Source of the DNA: Guillardia theta CCMP2712
Lineage: Eukaryota; Cryptophyceae; Pyrenomonadales; Geminigeraceae
Assembly: GCF_000315625.1 (NCBI RefSeq)
Contig: NW_005434636.1
Coordinates: forward strand, 514,424 to 578,423
DNA length: 64,000 nucleotides
Reading direction: 5' to 3'
Positions 23,701-34,824 of this stretch are shown piece after piece. The position numbers were made by a program, and so were the translations under genes. Every line of letters starts with the position of its first letter. The first letter of the stretch is position 1. A model generated the notes under the pieces. That model saw only the letters and a program-made list of their open reading frames with translations. It ran no database searches and was not told where the DNA came from.

Positions 23701-26700
23701 CCCACAGCGAGCCGTTCAGGGCCTGGATGTCCGGGGAGCAGTGACAGCCCAAGAGCATCTCAGGGGTGTTGACATTGACATTGTTGTCGGCTGAGCAACC
23801 TATGCTCAAACAGACGTCGTGACTTGGAGGCCAGAGGCTCGGATGATTCTTGCCAAACTTGAGGTGCACGACTGTTTCCTTGGTTCCTCGGTTCAGGCGC
23901 GAGTAACCCAGCAAAGGAGCTCCCTGAATACCTGGAGAGAATAGTAAAAAGCATGTTTTATCCACAACGATCATATCCAATCTCACCAATAGCTGTTATG
24001 TCTTCCAGATTGCCGGTCGTGATAACCTTCCCAGAAGCAGCGGGATACTGAAGGTACCGATCTGCTTGCGGAGTATCGAACACGATTCTCATCGAGGCAT
24101 TTCGCTTTGACAGCAACGTTTTGTTGTAGCAAATGTACGAGCCAGACTGTGTGTTGTAGGTATCTGTGTAGTCGCAGGCCTTTGATGGGTCTGTGTCTGA
24201 AGGGAGAGCCAGCGAAGGCACCACGTTGCACACGTCTGCACCATTCTTACAACAACATCTGAAACATCTCTCTGCATCCGTTACTGGCCCCAATTGGAAT
24301 CGGTTTTCGAAGTCGTTTGCTGTTGCGAGCAATTCTCGCTGATCTACATGCACACCCATCATGTTCATCCACAACAAGGCGAACTCCGTCTGTGTGACGT
24401 TGGACGGGACGTCCTGAATGATGATGTCATGATTTAGGTTGTATCCGACAGGAAAGTCCTCCGACCATTCTTCCCATGCTGTATCGATATCGTTGGGGAC
24501 AAGGGCATCTGAAATTGTTTTCAGATTGATGTTGTACGAATTCATGCTCGAGCCAACCGCCCAGTACAGCACGGACGAGTATGCTTCCTTGTTATAGTAC
24601 AGAAAATTTGGGCCATTCTGTTGCCGAAAGACAGGTCTTCCGTGCATTTGCATCTCTGTCATGTGGTAAAAGCCGCTTGCATTGGAAGTTTTCGCTCCCG
24701 TCAACAATTTGAGGGTGCCCATGGAAGTGTTCTGGTAGAACCTCCTCCATCCGATGGCCTTTCTGACTCTTTCTGCCGAATCAACAGCCTCCTGCATTTG
24801 GCTGGTCAAGGGGGCCGACAAGTTGATTGAATCACTACTGTATGTTTCAATCAGAGTGACATATCCGATTCCTGTCAGATCGACAATCGTTGGAAGCTCC
24901 CTTCTGACGTAAAGCATCTCAATCAGGTCTGCTTGCCGTAGGACCATGTCTTCCCAACCAGATACATCATAATAAATTCTGAAATAATCGAAAAAGTTGC
25001 TGGAGAAGTTGAAAATAGTGCAGTCTGATGGTACACCATTGACAAGAACATTGGATCCAACAATGTAAGAGAAGAGATTAGAAGCATTTTTCAAGACATG
25101 CACATCTTTTTGATTTAGGACGAGAGTTTCGTTTTCTAACATTACAGTGATGATACGATTGTTGGCAAATATGATGGACGTGACAATACCGGTCTTGTTG
25201 CTGTATTGTGGAAAGCCAACCGAGGGATCGATGATAACCTGAGCCCCCACTTCTAGCTCCAGGTTGTTGTTCGTGTATCCTGAAAGATTCTGCGGGACCA
25301 GAGACGATGCCATGGAGCCATCTAACCTGAGAAGAGGACCATTCCACCAGGAGGGCACATTCACAGAGTCCTTCAAGAGAGGCATGGACGTGCCTGAAGC
25401 TGCACTCCATTGGTGCCGGTATTCAGAGCAGTTGAAGGAGCAAGTCAAAGTTCCATTGTTGTCTCTACAACAAGTCACTCTTGCTGGTGTAAAGAAAAAT
25501 CCAAGCGGCATGGTAAAGTTCAAACTTGATTCTGAGAAGCAACAAATAGTTAGTTGAAATTACAGCAACAGGATTTGGGACTTACTGTAGATGAAAGCTG
25601 ATTCTGATTTGAGTCCAGGCAATGAAGCCAAATCTTGTAGATTCCCGCTTGTTATGATGACTCCTGATAGCGTAGGCTGCCATGAGACATTCTGAAAGCT
25701 CTTGGATCTAGACCATGCTTGGTTTCCTTGCCTGTCGGGCAATAATGTTTCGAAGTGAGTGCCATAGGCTACTTGTCTTGAAGGACTGGTGAGAGGATCG
25801 GGAATGGCGTTTGGAAGTGAAATTTCATGATTTCTAGTTGGAGAGTCCAGGCAAACTCTTACAAAGTTGCCGACAGAGTGCTTTGTCAGGTTTGTTTGTG
25901 TATCCAAGTCACGAGGTCGACCGGCATTGAACAAGAACGGACATTCGCGGTATCCCCATTCTGATTCTGAATGTTGCTCAACCAGCCTGAATCCATTCCA
26001 GACGACCTGGTGAGGCTGGGTCGAGTATTCTCCGCCCACAAACAAGCGTTCGTTCACTTGGACTCCCGTGGGTCCATTGCTCGATTCAAAGATCCCCTCG
26101 CGCTGAGTTTGCGCAACATTCTGTTCGTTCAAGTATTGTTTTGCTGCATTGTAGTATGCATCAAATGAATCCTGATTTAAAAACTAGATCAATTACCCGA
26201 CACAAGACACTGTCTCACTTACGGATTTTTGTTGTATGTACATGAGTTCTGCGTCGTCATCTTGAGTATGGGAGCCTTGCTCTCTTGGCATCCAGCCGAC
26301 ATGAGAGTTGCCTACGATTCCATCAATGAATATATGGGTGGCTTGCGACAGGTTTGAAAAGGGAGTTCCATCTCCACCATGTCCAACTTGCACATAGCCA
26401 CCCGTAAGCTCGCTTTGCATGCTGATTTGGACTAGGTGTGAGATGTTTGTGTCTGGAGCGGTGATGTCGACGCCCTCCGTTCCTGTTTCATTCAAGTATC
26501 TGATTCTCACGAAATGTTCCGTTCCATTTTGCGTCGCATCGTCATAAAGATGTGCGATTTGGAGAGCAGGATCACTTTCAGCAGTGTCCAACGAGTCGCT
26601 CAATGCCCCAACACTGAACCTGTACGATGTCCGCATACTCGTCGCGCCCTCGAGGGACTTGATGGTCATGGCTCCAACCTACCAAGGGACAACAGTCATC

Positions 26701-27466
26701 GAGACATACGCAGCACAGATGGAGAAGCAGCTCGAGCAAGTGAGTTGGTCGGCTACTCACCGTGGTGGCATCTTGAGATCGTTGGCAGCTCATTTGACCC
26801 GACATCCCGCAAGGGTTACCACACTGATCCATCACAGGATGATTGCACTGAGTAGTAGCGACATTGAGGATGCACTGCCTGACATTGAGACCCTGTCCTG
26901 TCTGGTGACAAGACCTGAGCAAAGAGGGGCAGAGGGTCAGCAAGTCTCGAGCAAGGTCATCAAGGGTTACCTGTCGCATCGGTTCAGTACTGGGATTCCA
27001 CACCTGTCGGATGACTCAGCACAGCTCTAGGCAGGGATCGCGGCTGCTCACGGGACACTGTCGAGGTTCAGATTGCATCCCAGGTCGCAGAAGATCAGGG
27101 GCCTCCAGTCGTTCACCCCGTCGCAGGCCTCGAAGGCAGGCTGCTGGCCTGATACCGGCGGGGTTCCCCAGCGAATGGCTCCCTTACGAGAGGGGTTGCA
27201 TCTGAGTGATCCAACGGGTGTGCTCACAGCAAGACCTGAAGTTGGTCTCCGTCAGATCCAGGAACAACAAGCCGATGGCGCTCACCATAAATCTCGAAGT
27301 TCTTTTCTATGCGGACACCAGCTTGAGCCAGAAATTCTTCCTCGATGGAATACCCCTCTCTGCTCAACGTAACGTATGGAGCAGAGGGGAAGACGGATGA
27401 CAGTAGGAAAAGAAGTAGCAAGGAATCATGAGAAGAGAGCTTATGACGGCTCGAGAAGAACATCAT
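14704..27466 (-). CDS. Giant secreted/surface protein with TTGN repeats and C-terminal S74 chaperone domain
   Basis: Multi-exon gene read leftward, about 4,000 residues when spliced. The start near 27466 gives a signal peptide (DSLLLLFLLSSVFPSAP). Cysteine-containing exons follow (27.2-26.2 kb), then very long exons at 25.5-24.0, 24.0-22.5, 22.3-19.3 and 18.8-15.5 kb. At least 13 units carry a motif like LPDTSGTILTTGNL, near 25.65, 24.01, 23.59, 21.91, 21.43, 20.68, 20.15, 19.37, 17.03, 16.78, 16.44, 16.16 and 15.85 kb, each followed by a short beta-rich segment. Many N-x-S/T sites are present. The C-terminus has LSDARSK, then VLKTLVERVPVFTWRY, GPMAQDVHQAF and DMDGIMLAA, the layout of the S74 intramolecular chaperone of phage tailspikes and MYRF. 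A coiled coil (EIDELEEEVEEAEARL) likely ends it. Substrate and function unknown; a trimeric, self-cleaved surface fibre is inferred. Confidence 0.78.
14897..15500 (-). other. Peptidase S74 / intramolecular chaperone domain with Ser-Lys dyad
   Basis: The domain begins at LSDARSK, where Ser and Lys lie five residues apart as in the canonical SDxRxK of endosialidase chaperones and MYRF. An intron (15459-15245, donor after NRTQ, acceptor before VSTDR) interrupts it directly after the dyad. A second intron (from about 15118 to 14990) joins FALG to SHEDRIPTGDMDG. In known members this domain trimerises, folds the upstream fibre and then cuts itself off at the Ser. The dyad suggests the cut is retained here; that is inference. 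Confidence 0.8.
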
Positions 27467-28131
27467 GGTAGAAATATGGTACATGTGGGAAAACTCATGC
27501 GAAAAGATGAGCTGCAGGCAGACTGTACACAAGGAAGGTGGAAGACATGCAGGATCCCCTCATGTCACGGGGAGACGTGCAGGAGGACGTCTGAGTGCGC
27601 GCCATGACGTCTGAGAGAGGTGCTTTCCTGCCCTCCCTTCATTTCACCCTCACGTCTCCGCGCCCCTCCATTCTGAACGACACTTCAGATTCGACCCCTA
27701 CCCCCAATTTACCCTCCCTGAATCTGGATTGTTAATGGTGGGTAGGTACCCCTACCCTATCGTTTTACTTCAGATCACCCCACCTACCCCGAGCTCTCAA
27801 GAATGACAAGCACATGACAAGCATGGGAATAGAGCGGAGCGAGTGATGTAAACAAACAGGAAAGAAACACATCGAACAAGCAGAAAACACATGACAAAGA
27901 AACAAGCATGTCCCCTACACTTCTATGATAACTGTCATCTGATCTTTTAAAACCCTGTGAGAGCAACACTTTCTTAACAACTCTAGAACGGAATCCAACC
28001 CCAAAAAGATGAAGCTTCGAAGACAAGGCAGATTGTTTTTAAGTATCATGAGCAAATGAATAAAAACTCATTGCATATTCCGCATGCACAAGGGAATCTG
28101 GTCCTGGAATGAGTAAACAGCGAGTATCCCT
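27467..28131. other. Intergenic region with TACCCC-rich patch
   Basis: Upstream of the S74 giant. At about 27690-27790 the sequence is dominated by short runs such as cccctaccccc and its complement gggtaggtacccct. The remainder shows no convincing coding frame. It presumably includes the promoter of the S74 gene. Confidence 0.45.
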
Positions 28132-29972
28132 TCACCAAGGTAGGCCATTCAAGTCATTTCTGCCAGGTTTGTCTTTGAATTCGCCAAGCTGCAAGCAGGT
28201 ATCAACTTCACAACCTTGGCAGACAACAGAGCGAACCAATTCGTATCCTTGATTGTTGAGCTTAAATACCCTGTAGGGTTGGCCGAGATTCTTCAGAATT
28301 GCTCCCCTGGGTGAATTTATCACGAGTATGAAAGGTACGAGGAAAATCGGGACCTCTCCGAGGGTATCAAACTTGGCCGTTGAATCAGAAAAAGACCCCT
28401 AGGAGTCAAGTTAATGCAGCCCAAGAATGGAGAAAGATGTTGCCTGTAGAGATAAACGATTTCGAATTGTGAAAGGAAAGAACGCCGACGGTCAGTTTCT
28501 CGAATGCCTGCATTGCACATACTCCCATCACAACTCTTGGTTGTCGAAAGCGACAACTACCGAAGGTGTATCCACCGACTGTGTCTTCTAGAATCGGATT
28601 CAACTGGCTCCGCTTGAGTGGGTCAACAACAACTTTGAAACTCTCACCAGGACCCAAGTTGCCCCCGGCAGTTTCTGGACAGCCTGCTCTTGTCCATCAG
28701 TATCAGGATGAGAGTACCTCGCACTTCACCTGCTCCACCGCCAATATCACAGAATCTCCCCGGTTGTCCTTGGGTCGCACCACCTTGTCGCTGATGGTGA
28801 GATGGATGGAAACTTCTACCACAAGTACCATGTAGATATCGCAAAGATCGTCTGCCCTGACCTCCGGTGTCATGTCGTCGCCTTGCTGATTCACTCGGTC
28901 CCTGATGACACGAGCAGAGCTGAATGTTCCGAAGCTCAGCGTGGGAGGAAGCTCCTTCCCAATACTTCGCATGTAGTACTCCTTCATACTCACTCAGCGA
29001 TTCTCCCAACTTGGAGAGAGGATACCTTGGCACTAGCGGCAGTCCCAGCAGACTCGAACAGCAGCTTCACCTGGAAGGAAGGGTAAGAGACCAGGAGCTG
29101 TCTTGAGACACGTCACCTTCATTGGAGTAACAAAAGTTGCAAGACGAAAAGCGATATCAAACATGGTGGATTCATCATAAGGAAAACGGTTCTCAATCAC
29201 TTCGTTGAGTCCAGGAACAAGCACGTCACATCTGATCCGTTTCATATCCAACGACACTGCAGTTGCGAAGTTGATTTGTGCCTGGGATACCACCATCTCA
29301 ATGTTTGTTGGCACTCTGTCACAGATGTTCTCTTCTTCTTGGGAATCTGAATCGGATTGACCCATCTGGCGTTCCAGTTCTAATCTCTTCCTCTCTTGCT
29401 CCTGTCTCCTCAATCGCAAGGGATCGAGTGCACCTTTCAAGAAACCTGGCAATTCCTTGGAGGCATCGACGCTCCTTTGATACTCCCGGCGGAGAGTTTC
29501 TGTCTCTTTCCGGTAGAGACTTTCATATTCAGAAGAATTCTGCAGCTTGTTCTCCCCTGAGGATGATGATGACTTGAGCGACACATGCCTATGACATGTT
29601 GCTCTCCCCAGCGAGGAGCTGCCATGGAAAGAGATGCCCGTTGCGGCTGACCATGAATGAACGGGTCTGAGAGAAAGACACACCAGGCCTGACACATTCG
29701 TAAGGAAGAGGGAGTGAAAAATGCCGACGAACACAACAAGGTTGAGCTCAAAGCTGAGTGGAGAGGAGGGGAGGAGGATGAGGAAGGTGTGGGGTTAATG
29801 GGAGGAGAAATAGGAAGATCAGGGGCAGGGGCAGGGGCAGGGACGCGCAAAGGAGATGAAGAGCAAAGGAGATGAAGAGCAAAGGAGATGAAGAGCAAAG
29901 GAGATGAAGAGCAAAGGAGATGAAGAGCATAGCACCGAGCAGGTAGAAGGGAACCGCACGCGTTGCAGCCAT
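28132..29972 (-). CDS. DUF1995 (LPA3-like) protein, probably plastid-targeted
   Basis: Read leftward. The exon at 29.73-29.03 kb encodes a disordered, Ser- and Glu-rich segment and then the DUF1995 start: VVSQAQINFATAVSLDMKR, with RCDVLVPGLNEVIENRFPYD and FDIAFRLATF. Further exons lie at about 28.99-28.70, 28.65-28.41 (PGESFKVVVDPLKR) and 28.33-28.13 kb, ending with GAILKNLGQPYRVFKL and a stop at 28132, matching the family C-terminus (G-x-L-x-x-x-x-G-P-W-x-V-x). The 5' end is uncertain. The ATG at 29972 (MAATRAVPFYLLGAML) would give a hydrophobic leader, consistent with two-step targeting to a complex plastid. The plant relative LPA3 helps assemble photosystem II. Exon joins in the middle are not fully resolved. 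Confidence 0.55.
29849..29928. repeat. Five perfect copies of a 16-bp tandem repeat
   Basis: The unit aaaggagatgaagagc repeats five times without change. On the minus strand it would read as alternating hydrophobic peptides (LFISFALHLLC) if translated as part of the DUF1995 leader; it may instead lie in a first intron. A gcaggg repeat precedes it at about 29822-29842. Confidence 0.9.
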
Positions 29973-30069
29973 GGAGCTACAATCTCTGACATCAAATAAT
30001 TTTAGTTAATTAAAGTCTCTTAGTTAGAGCGACAACGTGAAATTTAACGGCCCGCCTCGGCATTTGTCG

Positions 30070-30076
30070 TATATAA
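30070..30076 (+). promoter_or_regulatory. Putative TATA box of the polycystin-like gene
   Basis: The heptamer tatataa lies about 110 bases upstream of the ATG at 30185, in the short spacer between the divergent DUF1995 and polycystin-like genes. Confidence 0.4.
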
Positions 30077-30184
30077 TCAGAAGGACAGCAGATGCCTCTA
30101 CTCGGCGACTAGCACAAAGAAAGCATCTTTCCAAGACCTCTCGATTTTTCAACGCCGGACCTATCGGAAAGCGGGTGAGAGAGA

Positions 30185-32877
30185 ATGCGGGGCAAGAAGG
30201 AGGGGATGGAGCTGGAGGAGAAGGGCAACAAGGGAAAGCTGCTGGAGTTCAGAGTATCAGGTGTGCTTGTTTCTATGGCGTCTCCCTCCCTTACCTCCTC
30301 ATCTCGATGCAGATCCCTCCTTGTTCTCCGTACCTTCGAAAGTTCACCCTGAACCAGCGGGGGAAGAGCGGGCGTTGATTGCGAGGAAGAAGAGCAAGGT
30401 AGGATGCTGCTTGCCCTTGTCCTTGCTGTCGCTCACTCCCAACTTCCAGCGGAACGCAATCAGATTTGTCAGAGAGCTGATCGTGTTTGTGCTGTGGGTG
30501 ACATGCTTCTCTGCAACAATTACTTTAACGAGGGACAACACCCTGAGCTATCAGTTCGGCTTCTTGTTCAAGAACTGGCTCATCACAAACCCAGGCTGGG
30601 GGCAGGAGCTGACAACAGTGGGAGACTTCTACTCCTTCTTGCAGGAAGTGCTGGTGAAGATACTTGCTGATGACGTTCTTCCACTTGGCACCTACTCGCC
30701 GTCTCTGTCGGCAAAGAGCTTCCTTTACGGGAACAAGAGGATCGGACCTCTCAGAATCCGACAAGTGCGCGTCCCCTATACGACCTGCCGCAACCAATAC
30801 CTGACAAGAATCCTCGGAATCGACTCTGCTGTTTCCAACATCCACTGCTACCCGCCCTTCAGCCTCTCCACGAACTTGGACAGCAAGTTCATCAATGATC
30901 TCGGAGAAACTCCCAAGTTCAACCCAACAACAGAACCTTGGTTCACTTTCTATACCGCGAAACAACTCTCCGAGATGGCGTACTTCCAGGCCGGCTTCGC
31001 AAGTTACCCCGGGTCAGGTTATGTCCTTGACGTCGACAAAACGTAACTAGACAAGTATCTGTATGCTCGAGAGTGATGCTTTCTTTGCAGTTTCTCTATC
31101 ACAAATGATCTTGTGATGGAGTTGATTCCCATCGATTCAACGCAGAATGTCAACACAAGTCTCAAAACCATTCAAGACTCAGGATGGATAGATCTCATGA
31201 CAAGAGCCATCTTCGTTGATTTCTCCTTCTGTGTGTCCTATACCCGAGCATCTCGTCTTCTCCTGACGTTTCACCTCAGTTAATCCCAATCTCAACCTCT
31301 TCTTGGTTACAAGGCTTGTGATCGAGTTCCTGTAATCTTGCAGATTTGACTTGTTCGAATGTCTGTAATGTTTGAACTAGGCCATCGGGAACAGTAACGA
31401 TGTATCCAACATTTCGAATCGTAGACCCGTTTCGATTCTCGACGGGAACAACAAAGGACTTGCTTGTCATCGCTGCATTCTCAGCTGTGGTGCTCATCAC
31501 TTTGTACTATTTCCTTGCCGACATGCTAGACATAGCGAAAGGTCCTTTCAGATTCGTCAAGTCGTTTTGGCAGGTAACTACTTTTAGCAAGCAGAAGCAA
31601 GGCATACGATCTGTGACGAATTTTGCCCGCAGATCTTTTCATTCTTGAATGTCCTTATGATGTTGGCACTGGTTGGTCTGACGGTCTGGGATGAGATGGC
31701 TGCTCGAGCGTTGTTTTCAAGCCAGCAGGGTTCGATCAAGCAAGGAGATCTGCAAGCGACAGGGTACATGTTGGATCAAGAGAAGAACCTGGCTGGGATC
31801 ATCTTGATTTTCATGTGGATCAAACTTTACAAATACTTCTCCATGTCACGAAAGCTTTCAACACTCACGCGAACCATTGCCAAGGCAGCATCGAACGTCA
31901 TATTCATTCTGATCGTGCTAATTATCCCTACCATTGGCTTTGCCATGGGATGTACATTGATCTTTGGATCTGACGACTTTTACTTCTCGAATTTCAAAAC
32001 CTCTCTTTACACGCTTCTTCGAGCAGCTTACGGAGATTTCAATTTCCAAGATTGGTCGTCAAACCGATACCTCGGTCCCATCCTGCTGCTCTTTTGGGTG
32101 TTCTTTTCAAACTTCCTTCTTCTCAACATCATCATCGCTATACTGTGTGACTCGTTTGCGGTTGTGATGGCTGAGAACGAGGAGCTAAGAGCGAGGGGAG
32201 TCAAGAGTGTCTTGGACATCTTCTTGGAATCAGGAGTCTTCGGAAAGAGGATCACCAACATCATCGAGAAGCAGAGGCAAGTCGAGGACATCGAAGCTGC
32301 TCTTGAGAAGATGGATGCAGATGGTGATGGCAAGACAGACATGCAGGAGCTTGAGTCTTGGCTGTCCTCTACAGGTGCCGACGTCGTGCTGGGAATGAAC
32401 GCAGAGGACATCATGGAGAAGTACGACAAGGATGGGAGCGGGCTGTTGGACGCGGAGGAGATGGAGCAGATCAAAAGGTGGGTGGCCTCTGAGAGAAAGA
32501 AGATCGAGGAGGAGAGACGGATGGACTCGGACGCGATGCTTGACACCGACTACCTGGAAGAAAAGCGGACGAAACCGAGCTTCGACAGCTCCACTGCCAT
32601 GGCGTTGATGCAAGGTGGTGGAGGAGGTCTGTCAACTGCTTCTGAGGAGAGGATCTTGAGCATTGAAAACAACGTGAAGGAGATCAAAGAGAAGGTTGAA
32701 GAGATTCTCAACAAACTGAACAACCTACCTCGACTCGAACTGAACCAATCCTCGTCGCAGCAAGGTAAGAGTGACAGTGACCGGGTCAGATCGACGGTCA
32801 GGGGCAGCTCTACCTTGGGCAAACCCAAAGTTGAAAACAAGTTCATGGCAGAGAAGTCCATTGTGAGCGAAGACTAG
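30185..32877 (+). CDS. Polycystin-2-like (PKD2/TRPP) cation channel with EF-hands
   Basis: Seven exons: 30185-30260, 30313-30398, 30450-31042, 31091-31230, 31280-31331, 31381-31573 and 31633-32877, all with in-frame GT-AG joins. The first membrane helix is FVRELIVFVLWVTCFSATI. The large extracellular polycystin domain follows (IGPLRIRQVRV, a Cys pair, WFTFYTAKQLSEMAYFQAGF). Then come GWIDLMTRAIFVDFSF and NPNLNLFLVTRLVIEFLPSG, the usual motif before the later helices. Exon 7 holds the remaining helices and the pore region (LLRAAYGDFNFQDW), then two EF-hands (DADGDGKTDMQE and DKDGSGLLDAEE) and a C-terminal coiled coil (ERILSIENNVKEIKEKVEEI). Family role: calcium-permeable channel of ciliary/flagellar and other membranes. 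Ligand residues of both EF-hands are present, so calcium regulation is likely. Confidence 0.92.
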
Positions 32878-33402
32878 ATGTATTTGTAAAACCTTGTTGT
32901 AATTATGAGCATTGAACGTGTATTGGTGGGTTCGACTGGTCCCATTCAGATCTCTGAGATTAGCTATTTCTCATGCGATTTCTCAAGGACAGCAACTTCT
33001 GATCTCTCGCTGCTCTGACTACTCATACCCTTGATCCTTTTTATTCCCTTTTCCTATCGCTCCCCTTCCAAGAGATAACTCAGACTCTCATGGAGGATTT
33101 ATCGGTAAGCAGTTTTGTTTTAGTAACGAGGAACATCTGATAGCCTACATCCAAGCATTGATACTCTGCAAGCTAAGGAATCAGTTTCACATTCGATTAG
33201 CGGCTTATCAATACTTCAGTCTTTCTCAGCTCAACATTCTTTGTTCCTCCCTCTCTTTCCCTCTCAGTCAGTTTCTGTCTTTTGCCATTTCTCTTCTCCG
33301 TTTGTCCACGTCTCATTCAGTGCAGACATGGTCGATTTCGACTATCTGCCAGTCGTTCAATGGTGTATCTGGTCACAACATGAGGGAAAGAGACGTGAAG
33401 AT
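32878..33402. other. 3' flank of the polycystin-like gene
   Basis: Between the channel stop and the minisatellite I see pyrimidine-rich stretches and no convincing coding exon. A frame open from about 33241 runs into the 33-bp repeat, but its upstream part has no recognisable domain. Confidence 0.4.
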
Positions 33403-33731
33403 GATTCAAGTGGTGATTCTTTCAACAACTTTAGTGATTCAAGTAGTGATTCTTTCAACAACTTTAGTGATTCAAGTAGTGATTCTTTCAACAACTTTAG
33501 TGATTCAAGTAGTGATTCTTTCAACAACTTTAGTGATTCAAGTAGTGATTCTTTCAACAACTTTAGTGATTCAAGTAGTGATTCTTTCAACAACTTTAGT
33601 GATTCAAGTAGTGATTCTTTCAACAACTTTAGTGATTCAAGTAGTGATTCTTTCAACAACTTTAGTGATTCAAGTAGTGATTCTTTCAACAACTTTAGTG
33701 ATTCAAGTAGTGATTCTTTCAACAACTTTAG
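33403..33731. repeat. 33-bp minisatellite, ten near-perfect copies
   Basis: Ten head-to-tail units starting gattcaagtagtgattc and ending caacaactttagt. Only the first (ggt for agt) and last units deviate. The unit length is a multiple of three and lacks stops in several frames on both strands. It would encode SDSSSDSFNNF in one plus frame, an STTLVIQVVIL-like unit in another, and a leucine-rich 11-mer on the minus strand. No spacers separate the units, so it is not a CRISPR array. Homogeneity indicates recent expansion. Confidence 0.95.
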
Positions 33732-33795
33732 AGCTAAGGGTTCGCCTCGTTGAACGACCACCCAGCTAAGGGTTCGCCTCGTTGAACGACCACCC
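33732..33795. repeat. 32-bp perfect tandem duplication
   Basis: Two identical units beginning agctaagggttcgcctcg and ending acgaccaccc abut the minisatellite directly. They separate it from the 3' end of the oxygenase gene. Confidence 0.95.
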
Positions 33796-33825
33796 CTGTT
33801 GGCTGGCCTTGCGCTTACTGGTTCT

Positions 33826-34824
33826 TCATGCTCCTTCATGAGCAGCCGGGATCCGCGTCAAGAAGGACTGCAAATGATCTTCATTTACATGGACGATGAA
33901 ACCCTCGCCCAGGCCGTTGTAACGATCCATGACGAAGAGATTCTTGCGGGTCCCGGAGGTCAAGCAAGTCACCGCGTGTAAGACGGACCTCGGATGACAG
34001 CAGATCGAGCCAGCTGGACGTTGCAAGAGGACGAGCTCGTCCTGCGAGGCGTCTTGTTTGAGGTTGAAGAAGCAAAGCTGTCCTCTTTCGTATTCCGTGG
34101 TCTCGTTGAGCGCGATTTGTACGGTGCGGGTGGCGTTGATTCCGTCACAATGAAATTCGATACACGCGTTGGTCGGGCCGCGAGTCATGCGCAGGGCTAT
34201 CTTGAATCCGCCTTGACCGTCTTCGTTGAACAACTGACCGAGCTGCTTCAAAGTCTCCCTGCCCTTGGCTGGCCTGAGCCTCTCCTTCCCTCCTCCTGCC
34301 TCCATCAGTCGCGCAAACAGCTCGTCAGGCACAGCAACGCGCATGTCAAGAAGCTGCCTAGCCGTGGCGTCTGAGGTCTCCCACAGGAAGTCAAGAAACC
34401 TGGCTAGGAGGCTGCGAGTCGGAGGATCAAGAACAGGGTCCTCCCCGGGAAGCTTCAAGGTGAAGCTCGCGCCTTCCGTCGCGTGCTCTCTCTTCGCTTT
34501 GATCCGGAGCTGCGCCATCGGCTTCATGGCCCTCGCACGATCATCGTTGGAGAGCATCAGGTAAGCGACCAGAGGATCTGAGAAGTCGCTGGAGGTGAAT
34601 GCGGTAATACTACCTCTTAAGCGTAGTATCAAATTAATCGTTGATTCTCCGTGAATATTGTAGTCAGCAAGAGTTCGTTCATCTTCGAGCTGCCGGCCCG
34701 CTAATATAAACCTCTGATCATCGGCAAGAATGCCTTCCTTGTCGTTAATCTTCGACTTCACACTGGAGCTCCGCCTGCTTCCTCTTGTTCCGTTGCTCTC
34801 TGATTCTCCGCAGCGCAGCCACAA
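33826..34824 (-). CDS. Truncated ubiquitin fused to 2OG-Fe(II) oxygenase
   Basis: The frame encodes ubiquitin from about residue 26 ([10 protein letters not shown]) to its end (LILRLRGS); the first two strands of the fold are absent and the terminal GlyGly reads GlySer. A segment of about 90 residues follows, then a prolyl-4-hydroxylase-type dioxygenase: [18 protein letters not shown] supplies the HxD pair, [18 protein letters not shown] follows, and [21 protein letters not shown] gives the distal His and the Arg that would bind 2-oxoglutarate. All three iron ligands are therefore visible. The frame overlaps the last 80 bases of the upstream pseudokinase in another phase, so the true start is unclear. 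Possibilities are an upstream exon with the missing ubiquitin half, or a fusion formed by recombination. Substrate unknown. Confidence 0.65.
   Translation of the reverse strand: MWLRCGESESNGTRGSRRSSSVKSKINDKEGILADDQRFILAGRQLEDERTLADYNIHGESTINLILRLRGSITAFTSSDFSDPLVAYLMLSNDDRARAMKPMAQLRIKAKREHATEGASFTLKLPGEDPVLDPPTRSLLARFLDFLWETSDATARQLLDMRVAVPDELFARLMEAGGGKERLRPAKGRETLKQLGQLFNEDGQGGFKIALRMTRGPTNACIEFHCDGINATRTVQIALNETTEYERGQLCFFNLKQDASQDELVLLQRPAGSICCHPRSVLHAVTCLTSGTRKNLFVMDRYNGLGEGFIVHVNEDHLQSFLTRIPAAHEGA

Noticed and set aside
14704-27466. An integrated prophage or phage contig, given the tail-fibre-like repeats and S74 domain
   Set aside because: The gene has GT-AG introns and a signal peptide and is flanked by ordinary eukaryotic genes; no other phage genes are present.
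33403-33731. Regular repeats that could be taken for a CRISPR array
   Set aside because: The 33-bp units are contiguous with no unique spacers, and the genome is eukaryotic.
33158-33839. Open frames of 160-203 codons on both strands across the minisatellite
   Set aside because: They exist because the unit is a multiple of three and lacks stops; outside the repeat they show no domain.
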